This document shows positions 1 through 9,120 of a stretch of 64,000 nucleotides of DNA, piece by piece. Location: positions 39,420,551 through 39,484,550 of the forward strand of contig NC_054872.1 of NCBI RefSeq assembly GCF_018320785.1, given 5' to 3'. Position numbers and translations under genes: made by a program. The stretch comes from Cheilinus undulatus (Eukaryota; Chordata; Actinopteri; Labriformes; Labridae). Below the pieces are notes generated by a model. The model saw nothing but the letters and a program-made list of their open reading frames with translations, did no database searches and was not told the origin of the DNA. The number at the start of each line of letters is the position of its first letter. The stretch's first letter is position 1.

Positions 1-246
1 GGAGATCAAATAAAACAGTTGAGCAATCGCCACATTCAGGCGTGCCGAGAAGCACACAGAGGAAAAACCACAATTACTTCTGTGTTTTTCTTTTTGAGGT
101 AGTCTTTTTTTAGAGATATGAAAATATAAGAGTTGTAAAGTGACAAATCAATACTCTAGGCAAGGAGGAAGTTGCTTAAACTGAGGAACTTCTGAGGTTT
201 CGTCACATTCCCCTAAAAGGTTGAGAGACAACTCCCCCTCTCTTTC

Positions 247-254
247 CTTATAAG
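247..254 (+). promoter_or_regulatory. TATA-like box for the ffar-like gene
   Basis: A TTATAAG-type motif sits about 30 bases before a short candidate first exon (about 280-310) that ends in a good splice donor, AAAG|GTAAGAAAG, at 310/311. The spacing fits a core promoter, but this is a motif reading only; the transcription start is inferred. Confidence 0.35.
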
Positions 255-279
255 AGGCGAGCTTCTGACACTCATCTTC

Positions 280-310
280 ACTTTGAGTGATGAGGATCAT
301 GAAATAAAAG
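280..310 (+). other. Candidate non-coding first exon of the ffar-like gene
   Basis: A short stretch lies between a TATA-like motif and a consensus donor (GT at 311-312). It contains a five-codon upstream ORF (ATG at 290, stop TAA at 305-307). The matching acceptor would be the pyrimidine-rich TCTCTCTTATCAG ending at 870, giving an intron of about 560 bases. FFAR-family genes commonly have a non-coding 5' exon and one coding exon, so this is plausible but not proven. Confidence 0.35.
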
Positions 311-870
311 GTAAGAAAGTTGCTTTTCTTTAGATTTTAACACCTTATAATAGTCACTCTGTGTTTGATTTTTGATTTTGCTGAGTATTTCTTCAAAATA
401 AGTAAGATATAGATATTATTTTGATGATAGAAGTGCACCAGCTCAAGCCTTCAGACTTAATTGTAGTAAAGTCATTACGTTTATGAGGGCCATCATTTCA
501 GCTTGTCCACTGTTTGTGTAAATTTTAAGAACAGGAGCTGGGAGTTAATGATAAAAGCCTCATTGTGCTGTATTTACGACAGCAAGGAAGCAATAATACA
601 GTATTATGGTTTGTGTACAAACCCATGTGCAGGACCAAAAACACAGCCTACTCATTAAGAGATAATTCAGCTCCTGAATGAAAGCCAAAGTGGAAATTGT
701 GAGAAAAGTAAAATTAGAGTTTTATCTCCTGTTTCTTGCTGTTGTCATTGTGTTCGTAGGCCAAGTTTGAATGTTAAAAATGTAAAGCAGTGGACTTTTA
801 AAGTGTCAAACAGTAGGTTGAATTTCTCTGCTGTGCACCTTGGTAATCTCTCTCCATTCTCTCTTATCAG

Positions 871-1118
871 CAGAGCTCAAAACCCTCGAGGAAACGATGA
901 GCGTTGGTTTATCGGCAGGGACAGGAAAACCACGCTGTCTCACCGGGTTTGTTCCAGGCTGCTGACCCAGTAAGACGCCTTCGTTTCCCACGGCTCCGAC
1001 TGCCTGACAGATCAAACCTCCCCGCGCTGCTGAGTATTCACTCCCTTCAGAGTCAAGGACAAAAAGTGACACATCTCCATCTCTCTCTGACTGAGTGACT
1101 GTGTTAGCTGAGGCCACC
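871..1118 (+). other. 5' UTR segment before the receptor start codon
   Basis: This stretch runs from the candidate acceptor at 869-870 to the chosen ATG at 1119. It holds an upstream ORF of 22 codons starting with ATG at 897 and ending in TGA before the main start. No in-frame ATG is found between 1095 and 1119; the upstream extension of the main frame opens with GTG only. Confidence 0.4.
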
Positions 1119-2144
1119 ATGCAGGAGTGCCACACCGGCCTGTGTCTGTCCGTCTATGTCATCACTTTTGTGCTGGGCTTCCCTGCCAATATCCTCGCCT
1201 TTTACACCTTCTGCAAGAAAGTGAGGCAGAAAGCAACACCGATAGACATCCTGCTTCTTAACTTAACCATCTCAGACCTCCTCTTCCTCCTATTCCTGCC
1301 TTTTAAAATGCAGGAAGTGTGGAATGACTTTGTCTGGGTCTTGCCCTATGCCCTATGCCCCCTTTCGGGCTTCATCTTCTATATGACCATCTACAACAGC
1401 ACCTTTTGTCTGACTGCGATCAGCGTAGAGCGCTACCTCGGTGTAGCTTTCCCTATCAAGCACACCCTGAAGCGGAAACCGATTTACGCCATCGCCGCCA
1501 GCATCTTCGTTTGGATTTTCACATTCCTCCACTTGAGTGTTGTGTTCATCGTGCCCTTTATTGGCACCAACGAAGCCCCTGTAACACACGATGGCAACGT
1601 TAGCTTAGCTGCTGCTGCAGACCAGTTGACGGCACACAGGAATGTGTGCTACGAGAACTTCACACCAGCTCAGCTGGAAGTTCTCCTACCCATACGACTT
1701 GAACTCTGCATTGTTCTTTTCTGCATCCCTCTCCTTATCAGCAGCTTCTGCTACGTCAACTTCATCAGGATTCTGTCCAAGCTGCAACACATCGACCGAC
1801 GACGCCGTCTGCGAGCCATCGGCATGGCTTTAGGAACACTGCTGGTGTTTACTTTATGTTTCGGCCCGTACAACATATCGCACATCGTCGGATTCATAAC
1901 GTGGAAGAGTCCAGACTGGAGGGACAAGGCCCTCCTGTGCAGCACCTTTAACGCCTGTCTGGACCCTCTTATATTCTACTTCTCCTCCTCTGCTATGAGG
2001 GGGAACGTGGGCAGCGTCATTAAAGGGGTTAAGAGTCGTCTAAACAGGTGCTTGTGCTGTCACACGCCGGGGGGCAAGCGTGGGGGGATTAACAAGACTG
2101 AAAAAGATAAGGAACACACAGAAGAGGTGATCAATGCTATCTAA
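1119..2144 (+). CDS. ffar2/3-like: Free fatty acid receptor 2/3-like GPCR
   Basis: This is a single-exon class A GPCR of 341 residues. I chose the ATG at 1119 because it sits in a strong Kozak context (GCCACCATGC) and the frame upstream offers only GTG. Seven hydrophobic segments are visible. An ERY motif lies at residues 104-106, C80 and C177 could form the TM3-ECL2 disulphide, and TM7 carries the family's DPLIFYFSSS segment. Residues that bind the carboxylate in mammalian FFAR2/3 appear conserved: His138 (4.56), Arg193 in LLPIRLEL (5.39), His255 in CFGPYNISH (6.55) and Arg268 after SPDW (7.35). Short-chain fatty acid sensing at the plasma membrane through G proteins is therefore likely by family knowledge. 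Features resemble both FFAR2 (ERYLGVAFP) and FFAR3 (CPLSGFIF), so orthology is not assigned. The second extracellular loop is longer than in mammals and carries N-glycosylation sequons near 160 and 180. Cys311, 313 and 314 could be palmitoylated. Confidence 0.93.
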   Translation: MQECHTGLCLSVYVITFVLGFPANILAFYTFCKKVRQKATPIDILLLNLTISDLLFLLFLPFKMQEVWNDFVWVLPYALCPLSGFIFYMTIYNSTFCLTAISVERYLGVAFPIKHTLKRKPIYAIAASIFVWIFTFLHLSVVFIVPFIGTNEAPVTHDGNVSLAAAADQLTAHRNVCYENFTPAQLEVLLPIRLELCIVLFCIPLLISSFCYVNFIRILSKLQHIDRRRRLRAIGMALGTLLVFTLCFGPYNISHIVGFITWKSPDWRDKALLCSTFNACLDPLIFYFSSSAMRGNVGSVIKGVKSRLNRCLCCHTPGGKRGGINKTEKDKEHTEEVINAI

Positions 2145-2970
2145 GCCGACTGAAAGGAAACTGTGAGCAGCCGCCTGCACTAATTTGTTGTTTCTTCATC
2201 CCTGGAAGCAGGAAATTAATGCCACATGTTTGTTTGTACACGTCAGATAGTGACTTGGCATCATGTATACAGTGCAGCGTGTCTGATGTGCAGCCTGTTT
2301 GGAAAGCAGATAGGAAAATGTTCAGCCACTCCAAGCAGGTCTCTGCAGCTGCTATGTCATCTAAGAAGCCACAGAGACTTTGAACTGTCACATTCGAATG
2401 AAAAGTATCTCTAACATACATACTGCAGGATTTTACAAGATGCATACAAGTGCTGTACTGTAAAGACACCAAAAAAAGAAAAAGACTATCCAAGCGACGG
2501 AGTCAGCTGTCATCTCTAAGCAATAAGAGACAGAGCTGGCAGCTTTAACAGGATGCTTCTGTTCTTACACTCTGCTCATTATGTGTCAGATGTGGTGACA
2601 AAAAAGAAAAAGTTAGTGAAGAGAGAGATCTGAAGGAGTCAAAAGGAGTGTCAAGTGTGCAGGAAATAATGGGCTTTGTATAGCGCAGTGGAAACATCTC
2701 AAGTATGCATTTAGCTACACTTGTGAGCATTTAATTTGGGTTTGTTTTTTTTCTTTGGTACTTTGCATACATAGCTGGGGCTATTTTCATGCAGACTGTG
2801 CTTATGTTTACAGTATGATTAGATCCAAAACATGCCAATTTAGCGCAGCCCTGCATGCATGCATAAATATATGTATGATGGCTTGCAGCACATATTTAAA
2901 AGCTGTATGAGAGGGCTGTAATTATGTAAAGAAATATCATTCTATACTGAATAAAACATTAATTTTACAT
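2145..2970 (+). other. Probable 3' UTR of the ffar-like gene
   Basis: AT-rich sequence without coding potential follows the stop codon. A canonical AATAAA lies at 2950-2955 and a second at about 3069. The first gives a 3' UTR of roughly 830 bases. The poly(A) choice is inferred. Confidence 0.4.
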
Positions 2971-3093
2971 AAGTTATGATTGTGATTATTCTGTAAAAGC
3001 AGATGTTGTGAATGTGTGTGTTCACACGTATAAGAGGAGATAATAGCACATCACAAAGGAAAAAAACAAATAAAGGTTAGCTCCAAAGAAACT

Positions 3094-3219
3094 GTATAAA
3101 ACCACAGTTACATAACTTTCTCTAGAAGTATAGATGTATAAAACCACAGTTACATAACTTTCTCTAGAAGTATAGATGTATAAAACCACAGTTACATAAC
3201 TTTCTCTAGAAGTATAAAT
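3094..3219 (+). repeat. Three-copy 42-bp tandem repeat
   Basis: Three nearly identical 42-base units start at 3094, 3136 and 3178. Each begins GTATAAAACCACAG and contains TTTCTCTAGAAG; only the end of the last copy differs (TATAAAT for TATAGAT). High identity suggests a recent expansion. It lies just downstream of the candidate poly(A) site of the receptor gene. Confidence 0.95.
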
Positions 3220-3949
3220 GAACTGGCTAAGGTACAGGTGATGATGTCTGTTTGTGAGTGTCTGAAGAAGGAAGATAAAGGCTTATTTATTTTAGTAGAG
3301 ACATAATGTAAATGTAAATATCCACAGTGTTTTAATGTGAATGTAATAAAAACCTAAGAATGAGTACAACACATGAGGAATGCAGTATTTATTTAGCACC
3401 ATTTCTACATCCATTATCTGCCTGTTCTATACTCATAATCTCACTCTATATTTAATCGTCATTATCGGCAGTATTTTGCTTTCCCTGGCAGCGTGGGCAG
3501 CCCTAAAATTAAAACAAACTTCCCCCCCGACACATGAATCAAGATCTCGCCCCCCCCCCACACATAAACAATGCTATCTCGCAGGCAAGCGCTGGCATCG
3601 GCTGTAATCCTGTTTAGTGAGGATTAGGTCTGCGCGGAGGTTGAGCTGATCACTGTCTCTGTTTGACAGGTGGATCATGCATGAAGCATTCATTTTGACA
3701 CACACAGACCTGAGTGAATGACTAAGATGTGAGGACTGCCAGCCGATGACACAATGAGAAAATCCAAAAAACAGGCAAGTCAGCACGCTGCAGAGATAAA
3801 GAGTTGTAGAGATAAACAGCTTTGGTGTGCAGAAAGAAATAAGTACTGCTGCAGTGTTAGAGGACACACGTCAAAGTGTGTGAACAGACTGTACGGTTAC
3901 ATGATGTAAAAAAACAGTTGTATTATTGTCAGTCCTAAAAACTGGACTT
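3220..3949. other. Spacer with no recognised gene
   Basis: AT-rich sequence with a C-run near 3551-3559 and short open frames without family resemblance. I see nothing else supportable here. Confidence 0.5.
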
Positions 3950-4213
3950 TTAAAGGTACAGTGTGTAAAACATCCAACAGTTAGATTCTGTTGGTAGCCA
4001 GTGGAATTAGAAAAGGAGTGACTCTTAAACCATCCCTTCTGTAGTACAGTACACACATAGCACACATGGAGGAGTCCTGAGAGGGGGGCCTTCCTTACAT
4101 ATGAAAAAACATTGGTTCTAAGTGAAAAGAAATAAATCAGGTTTCACATTCAGGTGATTCAACAATAATTTATTCAGCTAAATGCTACTGAATTTAACAC
4201 CCTGCACCTTTAA
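3950..4213. mobile_element. TTAA-flanked MITE (piggyBac-like ends)
   Basis: The element begins and ends at TTAA, with terminal inverted repeats of about 20 bases: TTAAAGGTACAGTGTGTAAA at the left, and reading inward from the right TTAAAGGTGCAGGGTGTTAA. TTAA ends are typical of piggyBac-type insertions. It has no coding capacity (264 bp). Confidence 0.65.
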
Positions 4214-4231
4214 AACTCCTGTAAACATGCT

Positions 4232-4700
4232 GATTCTAAGGGCCAATCCTATTTCTACCCCTTAGCTCTTATCATAGCCCTTCCCCGGGGTTTTGAAAAT
4301 TCAATTCTCTTTTGAACTAAGGGCTACAAAGCACTTGAAATTAAGATTTTTCAGGATCACACTTGAAACTGAGGGGTATGAAAAAAAAATTAAATGTCCA
4401 GCTGAGGTGGTTGGCTACTGTTTTGGTGAGCTTGTTGCCACGATCAATATGATGAGACAGCATCCTAAGGTTTCGCAGATACCGTCTTCTCTTCCAATGT
4501 CTTTGGTTTGCCACACACTGGTGTAAAAAGTTGGCAAGGACCCAAGCAACTGAGTGTACTACATTTGACAAGGGAGGGCATCATGTTTATATGAACTCTT
4601 GTCACCTCTGATGACGCAGTGATTTATGAGCAAGTGGCGTCTCATTTCTAAGTGAAATTTTGTTCACCCCTACCCCTTATTGCTCCATTTTAAAGGGCAA
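4232..4700. repeat. Probable dispersed repeat with CCCCTT-rich ends
   Basis: The left part reads GGGCCAATCCTATTTCTACC and the right part has CACCCCTACCCCTTATTG. I recognise this as teleost-type dispersed sequence, but the class and exact ends cannot be fixed from one copy. Confidence 0.3.
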
Positions 4701-4949
4701 GTATGGTTGTTTGGTCCACTCCAGATTTGGTTAGCAGATTTCCCACTAGCACAAACAAACTACATTAATTTGAGAGGGGTCTTACAGCAGACTGCATATC
4801 TCAGACCACAGACTGCATGTCTCTTGCAGACCATTAGCAGTGAGATGCAACATCTATCAGAACAGAAGATATGAAATTTGCAATAGGATGCAATTTGCCG
4901 GTATGTTTTGTAAGGTTTTTGTTTTAGAATTCAACGTTTGCTCACTCTA

Positions 4950-5420
4950 CATAGCTTCACTAGCTCTGTAGTTAGCGTTGTAGCCTGTCAATGCTGCTTT
5001 TCTAGCTTTAGCTAAAGCTAACAAAGCCAAAGTGAGTCACTTTTCACATACTACTTTTTCAATGGGGCTTTAGCAAACATAGTGTAATCTAAAAGAGTTA
5101 CTCTATCTTAGTTTGCTTTATCTTGGGCTTCATTAGTTATGTCGCTATGTTACCTGCCTGGTTTATGTTGCTAACGTGGCTTTGTTAAATTTAGATAAGA
5201 AACATTAGCTAAGTATCTACATCATCTATGTAGCTAACCTAGCTTTGTTAGCTTTAGCCCTAGATCTGTTAGTTTTCACCATGTTTTCGTGGAAGACAAC
5301 CTTTTTCTGTAAGCAGACTGTTTAGTCGGATTTTGTAATCAGGTTTTGCAGGTCATGGTTTTGACTTTGAGCTTGTTGTAGCCTGACCCTTGCCTTCACC
5401 CTAACATGATTTGAAGGTTT
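4950..5420 (-). repeat. AGCT-rich array with shared flank module (copy 1)
   Basis: Degenerate repeats of GCTAACATAGCT and TAGCTTTAGCTA type, strongly self-complementary, occupy about 4960-5280. They are followed by a flank (TAAGCAGACTGTTTAG at about 5309, then a CCTGACCCTTGCC / CACCCTAAC stretch) that recurs beside similar arrays near 14, 18.6 and 24.8 kb. The flank here is in the opposite orientation to the 14 and 24 kb copies. Confidence 0.7.
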
Positions 5421-6738
5421 AAGTGTGTATTTCTTTTCTGACTGATGCAATGCCTCAATGTAGTTAAAATATATTTAGCTGTCTATACCCCTTGAAATAC
5501 ACTGGTAAAGGCAGGCAATATTGGCATTGATTCTTGTGAGTCAAAGAAAAAGGATTTGGAACCACTGGTTTAAGCCACGATTTCTCTCACTTTTCCAAAT
5601 AAGAACATCAGGAGCCACATTTGTAAGAAGAGCTTTGGTCATGGCGTTACATTTGGTCTTTTCTGTGTCCAGTGACTAGTAGGAATCAGAATAAGAATTA
5701 AGGTTTATTTACAAGCAGCCTACGTTTACATGTACAAGGAATCTGACTTGGTGTTTGGTGCAAAACTAACCACAGAAGAAGAATAAAAACAACAGTCTTT
5801 AAAAACCACAGACTTCTGCTGACAAAAAACTTAAACATATTAACATAAAACATGATATTGATATGAAAATAAAGAATAGAATACAAAGAATGCAAAAAGT
5901 ATTTACACTTAAAACCAAACTCTTTCTGCTGGGCCCTGAGCTTAACCGTAACTTTAACCCATCATACACACACTGTCAGTCATGCCCTGTATTAACTATC
6001 TGACCAACAGTACTAACATTTTAAAGTAGAATCTTTAATTGTTTTCAGTCAGTTGGCTGGAATTGTTTAATCATTAACACCATCTTCAAAAGAACAGCGA
6101 AGCACCTTCAGTGAGTGAAATTAAAATGAAAAAGTCGCTTGTGGTTTTAACAGTGGAAGCAATTAAAGTGATACAGCAAAATGAAACTTCCAGTTATTGT
6201 TTGAAACATCTTTTTAAAACCAAACTAACTGAACAGCTTCCTAAAATAAAGAAAGAAAGATGAAATCATTCTCTCATGATTTATAATTCCAGCTCTGCAG
6301 TTATTTCATTGTCCAGCTTTGACTGGTGTTTTATTCTGACTGCAGAAAAGCTTCTGTCACAGACAGGATGTGGTCGAAGGAAGGAGAAGAGGTTCAGCTG
6401 AGGGCGAGGTATGACTCATATCATATCATTTTATATTTTCTTACCTTTGTTTTAGTATTTATCAAGTCAATTCATTGATAGCCTAATGTTTACCTGAAAG
6501 TCCTCTTAGGACGTTTGCCCTTCTTGCTAACAGTGTGTATTGTTTTAATTGGCCTTGCTTAATGGGCCACAGGCCTCACTTCAGAAATCATGGTTTGAAC
6601 ACATTTTAAATTAGAGGACGCAGAGTTCGTGACCATATACTCATATATTCATTTTTATATACATTTTATGGCACAGAATATGTAGCTGAAAGCCATAAAG
6701 ACGGTGAGATAAATGTTTAAAAGTTTACATCATAATAA
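5421..6738. other. AT-rich spacer, nothing recognised
   Basis: No gene-like exon or clear repeat was recognised. A fragment GGAACCACTGGTTTAAG near 5558 resembles one end of a hAT element and may be a solo terminal remnant. Confidence 0.4.
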
Positions 6739-8308
6739 AACTGTTCTGTAGTCAGATGAATCAGAATTTGAAATTCTTTTTGGAGGCCACTGATACCATT
6801 CAGCTTGTTATCAGCACACGGTTCAAATGTCTGCATCTCTGATGGTATTAGGTTGCATAAAGGTGCCTATGGCATGGCCAGCTTAAACATTTGAAAAGGC
6901 ATTATCAATGCTGAAAATTGTATAGAGGCTTTAGAGCAACATATGCTCCATCCAGACAGTATCTCTTTCAGAAAAAGCCTTCCATATTTCGGCAAGACAG
7001 TGCTAAACCACACACCGTATCCATCACAACAGTTAGTTTTACAGTAGAAGAGTTCAGGTGTTTAACTGGACTGCCTCCTGTCCAGACCTTTCGCTGACAA
7101 AATGAAGGAATTCCCAAGACTGTCAAGTAGCTAGAATGTACATCAGACACGAATGGGACAACATTCCTCAGCAAATGGTCTCCTCTCTTCCCAGATGTTT
7201 ACAGATGACAATTGTTAACAAGGTCCTGTTCCTTCTTTTCTGAGATGTGTTGCTGCCATTAAATTCAACATGAGCTATTTTCTATGAAATGGTAAAATTA
7301 TTCAGTTTTAACACCTGATTAGTTATTTATGTTCTATAGCAGTGTTACTAAACCCTGCTCAACCAAAGAGCCAAATTGTTGAAAAATACATCTGCAAGAG
7401 CCACAATCTAAGTGGTGAAAAGCGGCAATCAAAATAAGTTGGGAAGTGACCAAATAATGAATTAAAAGTGGCAAAAATGTTGCAGAAAATGAGTGAAAAG
7501 TGACTTAAATGGGCAACAATCAGAAGGAAAAAAAGGTGGGAAAATGGGCAAAAAATGGCATTTAAATGCAAAATGCAGCTTAATTGGTTGAAAAGTGGCA
7601 AGAAAGGGGAAAAAAGTTGCAAAAAGCAGGATAAAAGTGTCAAAAAGGGGAGAAAAGTGACAAAAAGAAGTGGCAAAAATGGGCTTAAATCGCCAAACAC
7701 TTCGAGAAAAGTGGCAAAAATGAGTGAAAAGTGGCTAAATTAGAGTTACAGGTGGCAAACATGGTCTAACAGTGGCAAAAACTTGGAGAAAAATGAGTGA
7801 AAAGTGACTAAAATGGGCAAAAATCAGAAAAAGGTGGGAAAAATGGGCAAAAAGCATGAAAGAGTGGCAAAATGGGAAATTATTGCCATTTTATTGCAAA
7901 AGGCAGCTTAAATGGAGGAAAAGTGGTAAAAAAGGCAAAAAAAAGGGGGCAAAAAATTGCATAATGCTGTATAGGTAGCAAAATGTGCAAATGGAAATAT
8001 GAAAAAAAATAGAGGTTTACAATTAAATTTGACAATTAAAGCCTACTGCGTAAGTGTGGGAAACAAACTGATTAATGTTACTTGCATGGATAATTTCTGA
8101 GGTAAAACTTTCCTATTTAAGGTTTTCTGGTGGAATAATGTTTCAAATTAAGACATAAAAGAACCACAAATCATCACAAATGAGCCACATGTTGAGTATT
8201 AATGTTCTATAGTGAATGGAATATGTGTTTATGAGATTTGACAAGCATTACATTTTGTTTTATTTACATACAACAGAGAACCCCAACTTTTTTGGAATTG
8301 GGGTTGTA
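6739..8308 (+). mobile_element. 5'-truncated Tc1-like transposon, split by a later insertion
   Basis: This matches the copy at 38701-40096 from the segment AACTGTTCTGTAGTCAGATG (catalytic-domain part of a Tc1 transposase, [12 protein letters not shown] type, decayed) to the terminal inverted repeat TTTTTTGGAATTGGGGTTGT near 8288-8308. The left half is missing. The copy is interrupted at 7340-8204 by a hAT-like element. Stops and frameshifts make it a dead copy. Confidence 0.8.
7332..8212. mobile_element. hAT-like non-autonomous element with 8-bp target duplication
   Basis: An exact 8-bp duplication TTCTATAG flanks the insert (7332-7339 and 8205-8212), so the element itself is 7340-8204. It begins CAGTGTTACTAAACCCTGC; the other end reads inward CATTAATACTCAACATGTGG. 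An 8-bp duplication with CA-starting ends fits the hAT superfamily. The inside (about 7430-7990) is a degenerate tandem array of the GTGGCAAAAATGGGC type, with no transposase. Open frames inside it are by-products of the array. Confidence 0.8.
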
Positions 8309-9088
8309 TGTTTCGTTCCATGTCAAGTCTGCTCCACTGCATTTTTCATTAGACACATTTTATCGTGGCTGAAAACTGAGCAAAGTTAGGTCCTGATTTG
8401 ATACTAAGGTAGTGGAGGGTCCTGAGGCTAGACTGTTGACCCCTGTTACAGAGTGTGTACAAAATAATCAAAGCTGCAAAGTTGTCCACTTTTCACCTCT
8501 GATGTGCAACCAGCCTGCTGCTGACTCATCTTCCAATTTTCTGGCAAGTGACCTTGTAGGCAAATAGGATGAAGGTTAAAAAGTAACTAGCTGTAAGGGG
8601 GAATATTGCTAATTTAGCAGTTAGACAAACATCCATCAATTAATGGGTTTTCCCCTTAATAGTGGGACAAAGACAGAAGGCAAATTAAATGATCTAATTA
8701 AGCTGTAAGTGCAATTTGATGGAACAATGCATGAAGAAATTAAGGATACAACATAGAAAAGTGCTTAAAATATTGGCTTAAAGGAGAATGGGATTCATAA
8801 CTTATAGAAGTCAGAATTAATAGCCGTTTTCTGGTGCTGACTTGTTTGCAAAGGGTCAGTGCTGTGATGAGTCGAACGAACACCCGTCCTCCTTTTGTTG
8901 TCACCTTTTCATTCTGTGTTTCCTGGAAGACAATAATTGGTTGCTGCGTCAGTGTTGACTTTTTGCTAACAATGTGTGATAGGTGAGTGGGATCAAGCAA
9001 TAAGAAAAATAGCCCTGCATGAGTTTGTACACGTGTGCCTGTGTTTGCCAAAGGCAAAGAGGAATATTGAACTTACATAGCAAGGACA
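8309..9088. other. Spacer downstream of the VJ-C1 receptor
   Basis: Mostly unique AT-rich sequence. The minus strand at about 8740-8857 stays open and ends in a stop, but its splice acceptor is poor. It is kept only as an alternative last exon of the receptor (see rejected items). Confidence 0.35.
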
Positions 9089-9120
9089 TCATTCACCCTG
9101 CAGGCAGCAATGTTTGACTC
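9089..9120 (-). CDS. Tentative last coding exon (short cytoplasmic tail)
   Basis: After the donor at 9204/9203, an 83-base intron would end at CGCTCTCAACAG (acceptor AG at 9122-9121). Joined in phase 1 it encodes GVKHCCLQGE and stops at TGA 9091-9089. Reading straight through the donor also stops at once. The evidence is only splice signals and frame. Confidence 0.35.

Noticed and set aside
806..1135. Minus-strand open frame over the receptor's 5' UTR
   Set aside because: No domain or start context; it is a chance frame opposite the plus-strand leader and gene.
1353..1945. Several open frames on both strands inside the receptor gene
   Set aside because: They are alternative-frame shadows of the GPCR coding exon.
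7359..7743. Open frames within the GTGGCAAAAATGGG array
   Set aside because: Low-complexity Lys- or Phe/Leu-rich peptides produced by the tandem repeat inside a transposon.
8740..8857. Alternative tail exon for the VJ-C1 receptor containing ISYESHSPL
   Set aside because: The frame joins in phase 1 and the tyrosine motif is vaguely ITIM-like, but the acceptor (TTTGCAAACAAG) lacks a good pyrimidine tract and the short exon at 9120 fits better. Not excluded.
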